Origin: Falsirhodobacter algicola
GTDB taxonomy: Bacteria; Pseudomonadota; Alphaproteobacteria; Rhodobacterales; Rhodobacteraceae
Direction of reading: 5' to 3'
DNA: 64,000 nucleotides
Assembly (NCBI RefSeq): GCF_018279165.1
Contig: NZ_CP047289.1
Location: 2,115,001-2,179,000, forward strand
Position numbers and translations under genes: made by a program. Below, one piece after another: positions 9,881 through 18,793 of the stretch (its first letter is position 1; each line of letters begins with the position of its first letter). The notes beneath the pieces were generated by a model, which searched no databases, had not been told where the DNA came from, and was given only the letters and a program-made list of their open reading frames with translations.

Positions 9881-12754
9881 ATGAGCGAGACCACCGCCCC
9901 CGCGCCCGATTACCGCGACACCGTCTTTTTGCCCGAAACCGACTTCCCCATGCGCGCGGGCCTGCCGCTGCGCGAACCGGAATGGCTGGAACGCTGGGAA
10001 CGCATCGGCATCTATGACCGCCTGCGCGAAAAGACGGGCCGCACGCCCTTCACGTTGCATGACGGCCCTCCCTATGCCAACGGGCACCTGCATATCGGTC
10101 ACGCGCTGAACAAGACGATCAAGGACATGATCGTCCGCTCGCATCAGATGATGGGGCATGACGCGCGCTACGTTCCCGGCTGGGATTGTCACGGCCTTCC
10201 GATCGAATGGAAGATCGAGGAGCAGTACCGCGCCAAGGGTCTGGACAAGGACGAGGTGGACATCGTCGCCTTCCGTCAGGAATGCCGCCGCTTTGCCGAA
10301 GGCTGGGTGGACATCCAGCGCGAGGAGTTCAAGCGCCTCGGGATCACGGGCAACTGGGCCGATCCCTACCTGACCATGGACTTCCACGCCGAGGCGGTGA
10401 TCGCGGATGAGTTCATGAAGTTCCTGATGAACGGCACGCTCTATCAGGGGTCCAAGCCCGTGATGTGGTCGCCGGTGGAAAAGACCGCCCTCGCCGAGGC
10501 GGAAGTGGAGTATCACGACCATACCAGTCACACGATCTGGGTGCGTTTCGCCCACCGGGTGGCCGAAGGCGCGGCCTCGATCGTGATCTGGACGACGACG
10601 CCGTGGACGATCCCGCAGAACCGCGCCGTGGCCTACAACCCGGCCATCGCCTACGGCCTCTATCGCACCGACGAGGCCGAGGGCAAACCGTCCGAACTGC
10701 TGATCCTTGCCGATGCGCTGGCCGAAGGCGTGCTGACGCAGGCCAAGGTGACGGGCACGCGCCTGCGCGACGTGCCGACGACCGAGTTCGAGGGCGTGAC
10801 GCTGGCCCATCCCTATCGCGGGATCGAGGGCGGAGAGGGCGAGTGGGACTTCGACGTTCCCATGCTGCCGGGCGATCATGTCACCGACGAGGCGGGGACG
10901 GGCTTCGTGCACACCGCGCCCAGCCATGGCGATGACGACTATCAGCTGGGGCTGAAGTTCGGCCTGCCCATGACCTACAACGTGGAGCCGGATGGCAGCT
11001 ACCGCGCCGATCTGCCGCTCTTCGGCGGGCAGCACATCATCACCGCCGACGGCAAGGATGGCCCGGCCAACGTCGCCAACATCAAGGCGCTGGCCGGGGC
11101 GGGGGCGCTTCTGGCCAAGGGCAAGGTGAAACACTCCTACCCGCATTCGTGGCGGTCCAAGGCGCCGCTGATCTTCCGCAACACGCCGCAATGGTTCGCG
11201 GGGATCGACCGGCCGCTCGATGACGGTCTGGGCGCGCATGGCGACACGATCCGCAGCCGGGCGCTCGCCTCGATCGAGCGGCTGGTGACGTTCACGCCGG
11301 TATCCGGCCAGAACCGTCTGCGCTCGATGATGGAAACGCGGCCCGACTGGGTGCTCTCGCGCCAGCGGGCTTGGGGCGTGCCGCTGACCTGCTTCGTGAA
11401 GAAGGGAGCCAAGCCGGACGATGCGGGCTTCTTGCTGCGCGACGCCGAGGTGAATGCCCGCATCGTCGCCGCCTTCGAGGCCGAGGGCGCCGATGTGTGG
11501 TACCGCGACGGCTTCAAGGAAGAGGTTCTGGGCGACCGCGCCGCCGAGTACGAGCAGATCTTCGACGTGCTGGACGTGTGGTTCGATTCCGGATCGACCC
11601 ATGCCTTCGTGCTGCGCGACCGCGCCGACGGCACCGAGGACGGCATCGCCGATGTCTATATGGAAGGCACCGACCAGCATCGCGGCTGGTTCCATTCCTC
11701 GATGCTGCAAGGGTGCGGCACGATCGGGCGCGCGCCCTATCGCAACGTCGTCACGCATGGCTTCACCTTGGATGAGAAGGGCATGAAGATGTCCAAATCC
11801 CTCGGCAACACCGTGGTGCCCGAGGCGGTGGTGAAGGAATACGGCGCGGACATCCTGCGTCTGTGGGTGGCGCAGGCCGATTACACCGCCGATCAGCGCA
11901 TCGGCAAAGAGATCCTGAAGGGCACCGCCGACAGCTACCGCCGCTTGCGCAACACGCTGCGCTTCCTTCTGGGCGCGCTGAAGGACTTCTCCGAGGCGGA
12001 GCGGGTGGACGCGGCCGAGATGCCGGAGCTGGAACGCTGGGTTCTGCACCGCATCGCCGAACTCGATGCCGAGGTGCGGGCGGGCTATGCCGCGTTCGAT
12101 TTCCAAGGCGTGTTCCAGAAGCTCTTCACCTTCTGCACGACGGATCTCTCGGCGGTCTATTTCGACATCCGCAAGGACGCGCTCTATTGCGACGCGCCGG
12201 ATGCGCTGCGCCGCCGCGCGTCGCGCACGGTGCTCGATCTCGTGTTCCACCGGCTGGTGACGTGGCTGGCGCCGATCCTCGTGTTCACGACCGAGGATGT
12301 CTGGCTCTCGCGCTTCCCGGGCGAGGAGTCGTCGGTGCATCTGCGCGACATGCCTGAAACGCCCGCAGGCTGGGCGGATGCGGCGCTGGCCGGTAAATGG
12401 CAGGCGATCCGTTCGGCCCGCCGCGTGGTGACGGCCGCGCTGGAGGTGCAGCGCAGCGCCAAGGTCATCGGGGCCAGCCTCGAGGCCGCGCCCGTGGTGC
12501 ATGTGGCCGATGCGCGCCTTCTGGCCGCGCTGCAATCGGTGGATATGGCGGAGATCTGCATCACCTCGGGCCTGTCGCTGACGGGCGCGCCCGCCCCGGC
12601 CGAGGCCTTCACGCTTGCGGATGTTCCGGGCGTCGCCGTCGTCTTCCAAGAGGCGGAGGGCGAGAAATGCGCCCGCTGCTGGCAGATCCTGCCCGATGTC
12701 GGCACGCATTCCCATCCGCAAACCTGCGCCCGCTGCGACGCGGCGCTGGGCTGA
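9881..12754 (+). CDS. ileS: Isoleucyl-tRNA synthetase
   Basis: 957-aa class Ia synthetase that charges tRNA-Ile and edits valine. The HIGH motif is in PYANGHLHIGHALNK (about residues 63-77), KMSKS in KGMKMSKSLGN (about 636-646), and the CP1 editing region (TTTPWTIPQNRAVAY) lies between them. A C-terminal zinc finger has cysteine pairs in CARCW and TCARCD. The start was set at ATG 9881 (MSETTAPAPDYRDT), with GAGG upstream, and not at 9866, which has no ribosome site. Confidence 0.97.
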   Translation: MSETTAPAPDYRDTVFLPETDFPMRAGLPLREPEWLERWERIGIYDRLREKTGRTPFTLHDGPPYANGHLHIGHALNKTIKDMIVRSHQMMGHDARYVPGWDCHGLPIEWKIEEQYRAKGLDKDEVDIVAFRQECRRFAEGWVDIQREEFKRLGITGNWADPYLTMDFHAEAVIADEFMKFLMNGTLYQGSKPVMWSPVEKTALAEAEVEYHDHTSHTIWVRFAHRVAEGAASIVIWTTTPWTIPQNRAVAYNPAIAYGLYRTDEAEGKPSELLILADALAEGVLTQAKVTGTRLRDVPTTEFEGVTLAHPYRGIEGGEGEWDFDVPMLPGDHVTDEAGTGFVHTAPSHGDDDYQLGLKFGLPMTYNVEPDGSYRADLPLFGGQHIITADGKDGPANVANIKALAGAGALLAKGKVKHSYPHSWRSKAPLIFRNTPQWFAGIDRPLDDGLGAHGDTIRSRALASIERLVTFTPVSGQNRLRSMMETRPDWVLSRQRAWGVPLTCFVKKGAKPDDAGFLLRDAEVNARIVAAFEAEGADVWYRDGFKEEVLGDRAAEYEQIFDVLDVWFDSGSTHAFVLRDRADGTEDGIADVYMEGTDQHRGWFHSSMLQGCGTIGRAPYRNVVTHGFTLDEKGMKMSKSLGNTVVPEAVVKEYGADILRLWVAQADYTADQRIGKEILKGTADSYRRLRNTLRFLLGALKDFSEAERVDAAEMPELERWVLHRIAELDAEVRAGYAAFDFQGVFQKLFTFCTTDLSAVYFDIRKDALYCDAPDALRRRASRTVLDLVFHRLVTWLAPILVFTTEDVWLSRFPGEESSVHLRDMPETPAGWADAALAGKWQAIRSARRVVTAALEVQRSAKVIGASLEAAPVVHVADARLLAALQSVDMAEICITSGLSLTGAPAPAEAFTLADVPGVAVVFQEAEGEKCARCWQILPDVGTHSHPQTCARCDAALG

Positions 12755-12762
12755 CGACAGAC

Positions 12763-12787
12763 GGCGAAGGCGCCCCGCGCCTTCGCC
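12763..12787. terminator. Hairpin between convergent ileS and pcs
   Basis: 11-bp perfect stem (12763-12773 with 12777-12787, loop CCC) in the 42-bp gap between the converging genes. It has no T-tract on either side. Confidence 0.55.
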
Positions 12788-12796
12788 CCGCCGCCC

Positions 12797-13513
12797 TCAG
12801 GCTTCGGCCCGACCGCGCGGCGGCACCAATTGCTGCGCGATCCCCGCCAGAAGCAGGTAGATCGAGGTGCCGACGAGGCCCCAATGCGCCCAGCTTTGCG
12901 GATCGAAGCGCACCCAAGCCGCCCATCCGGCAAAGACCGTCCACAGGATCGCCACCGGCAGGGACACCGTCCGCCACCGCTTCGTGCGCACCGGATGGAT
13001 GAACTTCAGGTTCGTGAACATCGCCGCCGTCAGCGCCAGCGACACGACGAGGATCACCGTCTCGTTCGGGCGGATCGCGAACAGCACCAGCACGACCATG
13101 TTCCAGCAGCCCGGAAAGCCGGCAAAGGAATAGTCCTTCGTCTTCATCCGCGTATCGGCGAAATACACCACCGATCCATAGGTGATGGCGATGATGGTCA
13201 GCCAGCCTTCCCAGCCCGACAGCAGCCCCGACTGGAACAGCGCGAAGGCCGGGATGAACACATAGGTCAGATAGTCGATGATGAGGTCCATCAGCACCCC
13301 GTCATAGGACGGCCAGTTGCGATCGACCTGATAGCGGCGGGCCAGCGGGCCGTCGATTCCATCGACGATCAGCGCAACCACCAGCCACAGGAACATGACG
13401 GCCCACCGCCCTTCGACGGCGGCCAGCATGGCCAGCATCGAAAGGACCGCGCCCGTGGCGGTAAGCAGGTGGACGAACAGGGCTTTGAGGCGAAGATTCA
13501 TGGCGGGGATCAT
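12797..13513 (-). CDS. pcs: Phosphatidylcholine synthase (CDP-diacylglycerol:choline)
   Basis: About 238-aa membrane protein of the CDP-alcohol phosphotransferase family. It makes phosphatidylcholine directly from choline and CDP-diacylglycerol, as in many Alphaproteobacteria. The catalytic signature is complete and of Pcs type: DGIDGPLARRYQ, then YDGVLMDLIIDY (about residues 50-80). About seven to eight hydrophobic helices are present. Starts at 13513 (MIPAMN) or 13501 (MNLRLK) are both possible; no clear ribosome site decides. The choline importer elsewhere in this window could supply its substrate. Confidence 0.9.
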   Translation of the reverse strand: MIPAMNLRLKALFVHLLTATGAVLSMLAMLAAVEGRWAVMFLWLVVALIVDGIDGPLARRYQVDRNWPSYDGVLMDLIIDYLTYVFIPAFALFQSGLLSGWEGWLTIIAITYGSVVYFADTRMKTKDYSFAGFPGCWNMVVLVLFAIRPNETVILVVSLALTAAMFTNLKFIHPVRTKRWRTVSLPVAILWTVFAGWAAWVRFDPQSWAHWGLVGTSIYLLLAGIAQQLVPPRGRAEA

Positions 13514-13542
13514 GGACGTTCGCACCGCCCGGCGCAACTGGA

Positions 13543-14460
13543 TCAGGCGCGGGGATGGGCGCGCGAATAGACATCCATCAGCCGCGCGGCATCGACGCTG
13601 GTATAGGTCTGCGTGGAGGACAGCGAGGCATGGCCCAGCAGCGTCTGGATCGTGCGCAGATCGCCGCCCTTGTCCAGAAGGTGCGTCGCGAAGGAGTGCC
13701 GGAAGGCATGGGGCGTCGCCGAAGCCGGCAAGCCCAGCCGCCGCCGCGCCTCGGCGACGGTGCGGGCCACCTGCGCGGACCCGAGCCGCCCGCCCTTGGC
13801 CCCCCGGAACAGCGGCCCCTCGGACAGATCCCACGGGCAAAGGCGGGCATAGCGGGCCACCGCCTCGCGGGTGATGGGCAGGGTGGGGATCAGCCGCTCC
13901 TTGCCACCCTTGCCGCGAATGCGCAGCACCTCGGGCAAAGGCAGCGCGTCGGCATCGAGGCCAAGCGCCTCGGAAATGCGCAGCCCGCAGCCATAGAGCA
14001 GCGTCACGACCGCCTGATCGCGGGCGGCGATCCATTCCTCGGGGTGATAGGCCACCTCGTTCAGCATGGCGCGGGCGGCGTCTTCGGCCAAGGGGCGGGG
14101 CAGGGTGCGCCGATAGCGCGGGCTGCGGGCCGACAAGACGACCGTGGCATCGCCGCCCTCCCGCTCGGCCAGCCAATCGGTGAAGGTCTTCACCGCCGTC
14201 AGCCGCCGCGCAAGCGAGCGCGAGGACAGCCCCGCCGCCCGCTCCGCCGCCATCCAAGAACGGATGTCGGTCTGCGCCACCTGCACCAGCGCCGCAAGGC
14301 CGTAGCCCTCGCCGCGGTGGCGGGCGAGGAAGTCGAGCCAGCGCGACACATCCGCCCCATAGGCCGTCACCGTCGCGGGCGAGCGGCCCTGCACCGAGGC
14401 CAGATGCGACAGCCAGCGTTCCAGCGCATCGCGCGCGGCGGGCGGGATCGCAAGGCTCAT
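13543..14460 (-). CDS. xerC: Tyrosine recombinase XerC
   Basis: 305-aa site-specific recombinase that resolves chromosome dimers at dif together with XerD. It has an N-terminal SAM-like core-binding domain (about residues 10-100) and a catalytic domain with Arg in YGCGLRISEAL, HAFRHSFATHLL (H-x-x-R), LGHASLSST, and the nucleophile Tyr in TQTYTSVD. The ATG overlaps the stop of the DUF484 gene by 4 bp. This pairing recalls the DUF484-xerC order seen in other proteobacteria. Confidence 0.95.
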   Translation of the reverse strand: MSLAIPPAARDALERWLSHLASVQGRSPATVTAYGADVSRWLDFLARHRGEGYGLAALVQVAQTDIRSWMAAERAAGLSSRSLARRLTAVKTFTDWLAEREGGDATVVLSARSPRYRRTLPRPLAEDAARAMLNEVAYHPEEWIAARDQAVVTLLYGCGLRISEALGLDADALPLPEVLRIRGKGGKERLIPTLPITREAVARYARLCPWDLSEGPLFRGAKGGRLGSAQVARTVAEARRRLGLPASATPHAFRHSFATHLLDKGGDLRTIQTLLGHASLSSTQTYTSVDAARLMDVYSRAHPRA

Positions 14461-15161
14461 GACAGCCAGCGGCGCATCACCCGCTCGAACACGCCGGTGA
14501 GGAAGGTCAGGAGGTCGGTACCGTGCCCCGTGCGGAACTGGTCGGGATCCTGCGAGCCGAAGGCCAGCATCCCCGGACGCCGCCCCGCGCCCAGATCGAG
14601 GAGCAGCAGCGCCTCGGACCGGACCCAGGCCGTGCGGTCGCCATAGATCGTCTCCACCCCGCCGGCGGCGCGGCGCAGGATCACCGGCCCCTCGCGGCCC
14701 GCATAATCGGTGATGAATCCCGACGGCACGGCGCAGAGCACATCGTCGAACCGATCGAGGGCGGGGTCCTGCTCCTCCTCGCCGGTTTCGAGGACGAGGC
14801 GAACGGTGTCCACGCGCAGCGTCTCGCGGATGTCGCCCTCCAGCCCCTCCAGCAAAGCGGGGAAGGTCGGCGCATCGAGGATCTGCAGGATCGTGCGGTG
14901 GATCTGCGCCGTACCCGCCACGTTCTCGTAGGCGGCGGCGATGACGTGGCGATGCGTGTCTTCCAACGCGTCGAGCCGCGTTTCCAGACGTTCCATCGCC
15001 GCGCCGCGCAGATCGACGACGTTGCCGCCGCGCCGCGTATCCCCCGCCCGGATCAGCGCGCGCATGACGTCGTGATCCTCCAGCACCAGTTCGGGCTGCG
15101 ACAGGATCCTGTCGCGCCAGTCGGTCGGTCCGTTGTTGGACTGCATCCCGCTCTCGTTCAT
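14457..15161 (-). CDS. DUF484 family protein
   Basis: 234-aa cytoplasmic protein with a GAF-like DUF484 domain; its biochemical role is not established. Features are an N-terminal helix (WRDRILSQPELVLEDHDVM), a coiled segment (about residues 45-75) and a C-terminal GAF-like part ending in GTDLLTFLTGVFERVMRRWL. The start was chosen at 15161 (MNESG): the promoter's predicted transcription start is about 15168, so the ATG at 15170 would lie upstream of the message. It is coupled to xerC by an ATGA overlap. Confidence 0.85.
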   Translation of the reverse strand: MNESGMQSNNGPTDWRDRILSQPELVLEDHDVMRALIRAGDTRRGGNVVDLRGAAMERLETRLDALEDTHRHVIAAAYENVAGTAQIHRTILQILDAPTFPALLEGLEGDIRETLRVDTVRLVLETGEEEQDPALDRFDDVLCAVPSGFITDYAGREGPVILRRAAGGVETIYGDRTAWVRSEALLLLDLGAGRRPGMLAFGSQDPDQFRTGHGTDLLTFLTGVFERVMRRWLS

Positions 15162-15174
15162 TGTGGCCATGGGC

Positions 15175-15202
15175 ACTATATCCGCGTGCGTGCGGCAGGC
15201 AA
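15175..15202 (-). promoter_or_regulatory. Promoter of DUF484-xerC
   Basis: On the minus strand: -35 TTGCCT (15197-15202), 16-bp spacer, -10 TATAGT (15175-15180). It gives a leader of only about 6-7 nt, and the box pair is almost identical to that of leuA. Confidence 0.75.
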
Positions 15203-15276
15203 CGCCCCGGTCGCGGATATGGACAAAGCGCGGCTTTCGTGAAACAGGTCGCCCGGCCCGAGCTCGGAGATTTCCC

Positions 15277-16602
15277 ATGACCGTCGTCACCCGCTTCGCC
15301 CCTTCGCCCACCGGTTACATCCATGTCGGCAACCTGCGCACGGCGCTGATGAACTGGATGATCGCGCGCAAGGCGGGCGGTACCTTCATCCTGCGGCTCG
15401 ACGATACCGATCAGGAACGCTCCAAGCAGGAATATGTCGACGCGCTGAAGGAAGACCTCGAATGGCTGGGCCTGACATGGGACCGCGAGGAACGTCAGTC
15501 GGCCCGTCTGGAACGCTATGCCGAGGCGGCGGATCAACTGCGCGCGGCCGGTCGTTTCTACGAATGCTTCGAAAGCCCGACCGAACTGGATCTGAAGCGC
15601 AAGAAGCAGCTGAACATGGGCCGCCCGCCGGTCTATGACCGCGCCGCCCTGCGCCTGACCGAGGACGAGAAGGCCCGCCTGCGCGCCGAGCGCGGCGGCT
15701 ACTGGCGCTTTGAGTTGGATCAGAGCCGGATCGAATGGACGGACGGCATCCTCGGCGACATCTCGATCGACGCGGCCTCGGTCTCGGACCCGGTGCTGAT
15801 CCGGCAGGACGGGCAGGTGCTCTATACCTTCGCTTCTTCGGTGGACGATATCGACATGGGGGTCAGCTTCATCGTGCGCGGGGCGGACCATGTCACCAAC
15901 ACGGCGACGCAGATCCAGATCATGCAATCCATGGGCGGCACCCCGCCCGGATTCGCGCACCATTCGCTGCTGACCGGCCCGCAGGGCGAGGCGCTGTCCA
16001 AGCGCCTCGGCACGCTGTCGCTGCGCGATCTGCGCGCCCGGGGGGTGGAGCCGATGGCCCTGCTGTCGCTGATGGCGCGGCTCGGCTCGTCGCGCCCGGT
16101 GGAACTGGTGCGGACCCACGAAGAGCTGATCGCGGGCTTCGAGATCGAGAGCTTCGGCGCGGCCCCGACCAAGTTCGACGCCGAGGATCTTTTCCCGCTG
16201 ACCAAGCACTGGGTGCAGGGGCTGGATTTCACGGCGGTCGAGGCACGGATCGCCGCGCTCGGCGTTCCCGAGGCGCTGCGCACGCCGTTCTGGACGGTGG
16301 CGCGCGACAACATCACCGTGCTGGACGATCTGGAGGGGTGGTGGACGCTGTTCCGCGACGGCGCCGAACCGCAGATCGACCCGGAGGATGCCGATTTCGT
16401 GCGCGAGGCGCTGGCCCTGCTGCCCGAAGGCCCGTTCACCAAGGACACTTGGGGGGAATGGACGGCGGCGGTGAAGGGTGCGACGGGCCGCAAGGGCAAG
16501 GGCCTCTTCATGCCGCTGCGCAAGGCGCTGACGGGGCAGGCGCACGGGCCGGACATGGCCGATGTCATGCCCCTCCTGCAACGCATCCGCGCCGTCGAAT
16601 GA
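15277..16602 (+). CDS. gltX: Glutamyl-tRNA synthetase (short alphaproteobacterial form)
   Basis: 441-aa class I synthetase. The N-terminal RFAPSPTGYIHVGNLR (HIGH equivalent HVGN) and the KMSKS equivalent ALSKRLGTL (about residue 240) are present. The length is shorter than the typical form (about 470 aa) but longer than GluQ-RS. Alphaproteobacteria often carry two GluRS enzymes, one of which charges tRNA-Gln with Glu for later transamidation; which role this copy has cannot be read here. The start at 15277 (MTVVTRFAPSP) is placed by the conserved N-terminus and GGAGA upstream. Confidence 0.93.
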   Translation: MTVVTRFAPSPTGYIHVGNLRTALMNWMIARKAGGTFILRLDDTDQERSKQEYVDALKEDLEWLGLTWDREERQSARLERYAEAADQLRAAGRFYECFESPTELDLKRKKQLNMGRPPVYDRAALRLTEDEKARLRAERGGYWRFELDQSRIEWTDGILGDISIDAASVSDPVLIRQDGQVLYTFASSVDDIDMGVSFIVRGADHVTNTATQIQIMQSMGGTPPGFAHHSLLTGPQGEALSKRLGTLSLRDLRARGVEPMALLSLMARLGSSRPVELVRTHEELIAGFEIESFGAAPTKFDAEDLFPLTKHWVQGLDFTAVEARIAALGVPEALRTPFWTVARDNITVLDDLEGWWTLFRDGAEPQIDPEDADFVREALALLPEGPFTKDTWGEWTAAVKGATGRKGKGLFMPLRKALTGQAHGPDMADVMPLLQRIRAVE

Positions 16603-16608
16603 GCGCAA

Positions 16609-16632
16609 GGTGCCGGGCGAAGGCCCGGCGCC
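16609..16632. terminator. Hairpin between convergent gltX and acetyltransferase
   Basis: 10-bp stem with one G-T pair (GGTGCCGGGC/GCCCGGCGCC, loop GAAG), filling the gap between the two converging stops. No T-tract. Confidence 0.5.
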
Positions 16633-16633
16633 G

Positions 16634-17371
16634 CTAGGCCTTGCGGCCGGGGTGGATTTCGTAATCGGTATCGCCGAAGACGACGCTGCCGGGCATCAGC
16701 GGATCGATGGAGCCGATCCGCGGATTGAGGAAGTTCAGACAGGCCCGCACATCGGTCTGGTCCACGCCCTTCATCCAAGATGGATCGAGATCCCACCATT
16801 TCACCTCCAGCAGGTTCTGGCAGATCTCTTCGTCGAACCGCATGCGGATCAGCCGTGCTGGACTGCCGGCGACGATGCTGTAGGGGGGCACGTCCTTGGT
16901 GACGACCGACCGCGCCGCGACGATCGAGCCGTGCCCGATCTTTACGCCGCCCTTGATCAGCACATCGCGCCCGATCCAGACATCGCATCCGATATCGACC
17001 TGCCGGCTGAGGAGGCGGCGGCTGGATCGGGGCACGTCGTAGAATCCGTCATCTCCCTGCGCCCAGCCATAGGATTTCAGGAAGACCGAGGATGTCCCGA
17101 GCGAGTCGAGGGGATGCTCCGGCGGGGCGCATACGAAATTGGCGCCCACCGCCGCGAACCGCCCGATGGAGACGGGGCCCGCAGAGGCCCCGGTCCTCAT
17201 GATCGAGAATGCGCCCATGTACCGGACATGTTCCAGCGAGGAGGACGAGAAGCACTGCGCCTCAAAGCGCGTACCGCTCCTGACGCGTATGACCCGCTTC
17301 TTCCATGTGCCTTCGGTCTCGATCTTGAGTTTGCGCCGAAGGGTGTCCCAAGTGCTGATTCTCAGATCCAT
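16634..17371 (-). CDS. CatB-type hexapeptide-repeat O-acetyltransferase
   Basis: 245-aa left-handed beta-helix acyltransferase of the xenobiotic/Vat (CatB) class. Hexapeptide turns are seen in VSIGRFAAVGANF and in DIGCDVWIGRDVLIKGGVKI followed by GHGSIVAARSVVTKDVPPYS and the closing IVAGSPARLIR. The family acetylates antibiotics, sugars or surface polysaccharides; the substrate here is unknown. The gene looks less GC-rich than its neighbours, sits alone and has an AT-rich upstream region, which suggests later acquisition. A polysaccharide or sugar substrate is as likely as a drug. Confidence 0.8.
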   Translation of the reverse strand: MDLRISTWDTLRRKLKIETEGTWKKRVIRVRSGTRFEAQCFSSSSLEHVRYMGAFSIMRTGASAGPVSIGRFAAVGANFVCAPPEHPLDSLGTSSVFLKSYGWAQGDDGFYDVPRSSRRLLSRQVDIGCDVWIGRDVLIKGGVKIGHGSIVAARSVVTKDVPPYSIVAGSPARLIRMRFDEEICQNLLEVKWWDLDPSWMKGVDQTDVRACLNFLNPRIGSIDPLMPGSVVFGDTDYEIHPGRKA

Positions 17372-17478
17372 CGAATGCTTTCTTGTCTGATTGCGATGAC
17401 GCCTTCCGGTCCCGGCGGACGGGGCCCATCAGGGGCAGACGCTAGCCGCAAGCGTAGCAGCCCAAACAGTGCCCGGAA

Positions 17479-17515
17479 AGTATAAACGGCGACTACCTAA
17501 GGATAAATTCATCCT
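17479..17515 (-). promoter_or_regulatory. Acetyltransferase promoter with overlapping palindrome
   Basis: On the minus strand: -35 TTATCC (17501-17506), 16-bp spacer, -10 TATACT (17479-17484). A 16-bp near-perfect palindrome AGGATAAATTCATCCT (17500-17515, one mismatched pair) covers the -35 box, a position typical of an operator. The 253-bp gap 17372-17624 is the most AT-rich stretch noticed in the window; apart from this I see only a GC hairpin near 17592-17608. Confidence 0.55.
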
Positions 17516-17624
17516 AGAGTTGTGCGACAAGTGCGATATAGACCTGCGGAATCCGCCGCGTAAGGGCGTCCGCCGGGGGTGGTGTCGGGCCGCCCCGCGC
17601 CTGCGGGGCAGCCCGTGGAACGGA

Positions 17625-18173
17625 TCAGTTCCGCGACAGCAGCGATTGCGGGCGGGCGCGGGCCAGCGTCTGGGTGATGCCGGCGGCCAGCACGGCCTTC
17701 AGCAGATCGCCCGGCAGGAAGACGGCCATGCTCAGCGCGATGGTCGGCAGGGCGGTCGATTGCGGGGCCAGAAGCCACAGACCGACGATCCCGAAGGGAT
17801 AGAGGACGAGGATGCAGCCGATCACGCTGGCGCAGAAGGCCGTCAGACCCACGCCGCCGCGCCAGCGGCCCATGATCCAGCCCGTGACCATCGCCGCCAC
17901 CGGCCAGCCCCAGATGAACCCCGCCGAGGGGCCGACGAAGGGCGCGAGCCCGCCGCGTCCACCGGCCAGAATCGGCAGGCCCATCGCCGCCACGAGCATA
18001 TAGAGCCCGACCGCCAGCGCCCCGCGCTTCGGCCCCAGCACCGTACCGCACAGCATGATCCCCAGCGATTGGGCCGTGATCGGCACGCCCATCGGCAGGT
18101 GGATCTGCGGCATCATGGCCAGCGCCGCGATCAATGCGGCAAACAGCGCGATCAGAGAAAGATTCCGTTCCAT
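17625..18173 (-). CDS. bioY: Biotin ECF transporter, substrate-binding subunit BioY
   Basis: 182-aa membrane S component that binds biotin. It has about six hydrophobic helices, the BioY landmark PITAQSLGIMLCG (about residues 32-44) and the GGRGGLAPFVGPSAGFIWG turn. The start was placed at 18173 (MERNLS) because GGAGGGG lies 5 bp upstream; an ATG four codons earlier has none. It is the last gene of bioM-bioN-bioY, 24 bp after bioN. Confidence 0.93.
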   Translation of the reverse strand: MERNLSLIALFAALIAALAMMPQIHLPMGVPITAQSLGIMLCGTVLGPKRGALAVGLYMLVAAMGLPILAGGRGGLAPFVGPSAGFIWGWPVAAMVTGWIMGRWRGGVGLTAFCASVIGCILVLYPFGIVGLWLLAPQSTALPTIALSMAVFLPGDLLKAVLAAGITQTLARARPQSLLSRN

Positions 18174-18196
18174 CGTCCCCTCCATTTATGGAGGCG

Positions 18197-18793
18197 TTAT
18201 GACATGCCGCCGCGCGCGCGCAAGGCCTCCGCCACATGGTCGGCATCGTCCAGCGTTCCGAGAAGAACCGCCGGCACCGTGCGCCAGCCGGGGCGGGACG
18301 GGCTGCGGGCGCGCCACGCATCGCGGGCTGCCGCATGGCGCGCCGCCGCGACCGGGATGAAGCGGATCATCAGCGCAATCGCCAGCGCCAACGCCTTGGG
18401 CGGCAGCACCGGCGCCAGCGGGCGCGCCAGCCGCGTGACGAGCGCGATCATCGCATCGAGCCGCGTCGTCATCGTCACAAGGTTCGCCGCCCCCACCGCC
18501 GCAAGGATGCGCAGGATCAGGACGGCTCCGGCCTCCGGGGCGCGCAGAACGAGGTGCCATGCCGCCAGCACGAGGATCAGCGGCAAAAGCGGGCGCATCA
18601 CCCGCGCGCCCTCGGCCATGAAGGCCCGCCCGCCTGCGGCATAACCGCCCGCGACCCCCGCCAGCAGCAGCGCCAGCGGCAGCGGCCGTTCCAGCGCCAG
18701 CACCCCCGCCGTCAGCACCACCAGCGCCACGAGCTTCGGCGCGGGCGGGATGCGGTGCCATGGCGTGCGGATGGGGGAGGTGAGGGCGATCAT
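18197..18793 (-). CDS. bioN: Biotin ECF transporter, transmembrane subunit BioN
   Basis: 198-aa T component that couples the ATPase to BioY. It has about five hydrophobic stretches and a C-terminal cytoplasmic part with two Ala-Arg pairs (RHAAARDAWRARSPSRPG and AEALRARGG), the coupling-helix type motifs of ECF T components. The ATG overlaps the bioM stop by 4 bp (ATGA). Confidence 0.9.
   Translation of the reverse strand: MIALTSPIRTPWHRIPPAPKLVALVVLTAGVLALERPLPLALLLAGVAGGYAAGGRAFMAEGARVMRPLLPLILVLAAWHLVLRAPEAGAVLILRILAAVGAANLVTMTTRLDAMIALVTRLARPLAPVLPPKALALAIALMIRFIPVAAARHAAARDAWRARSPSRPGWRTVPAVLLGTLDDADHVAEALRARGGMS

Noticed and set aside
8846-12721. 1291-codon minus-strand open frame opposite ileS
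   Set aside because: Shadow of ileS: low-complexity His/Arg/Gly-rich product without domains, while ileS on the plus strand carries all class I synthetase motifs.
15211-15252. Short ORF in the gltX leader (MDKARLS) as a possible attenuator
   Set aside because: It has no Glu codons and no convincing hairpin pair, so a leader-peptide role is not supported.
17592-17608. GCCCCGC/GCGGGGC hairpin as a bioY terminator
   Set aside because: No T-tract on the minus strand after the stem; kept only as a mention.
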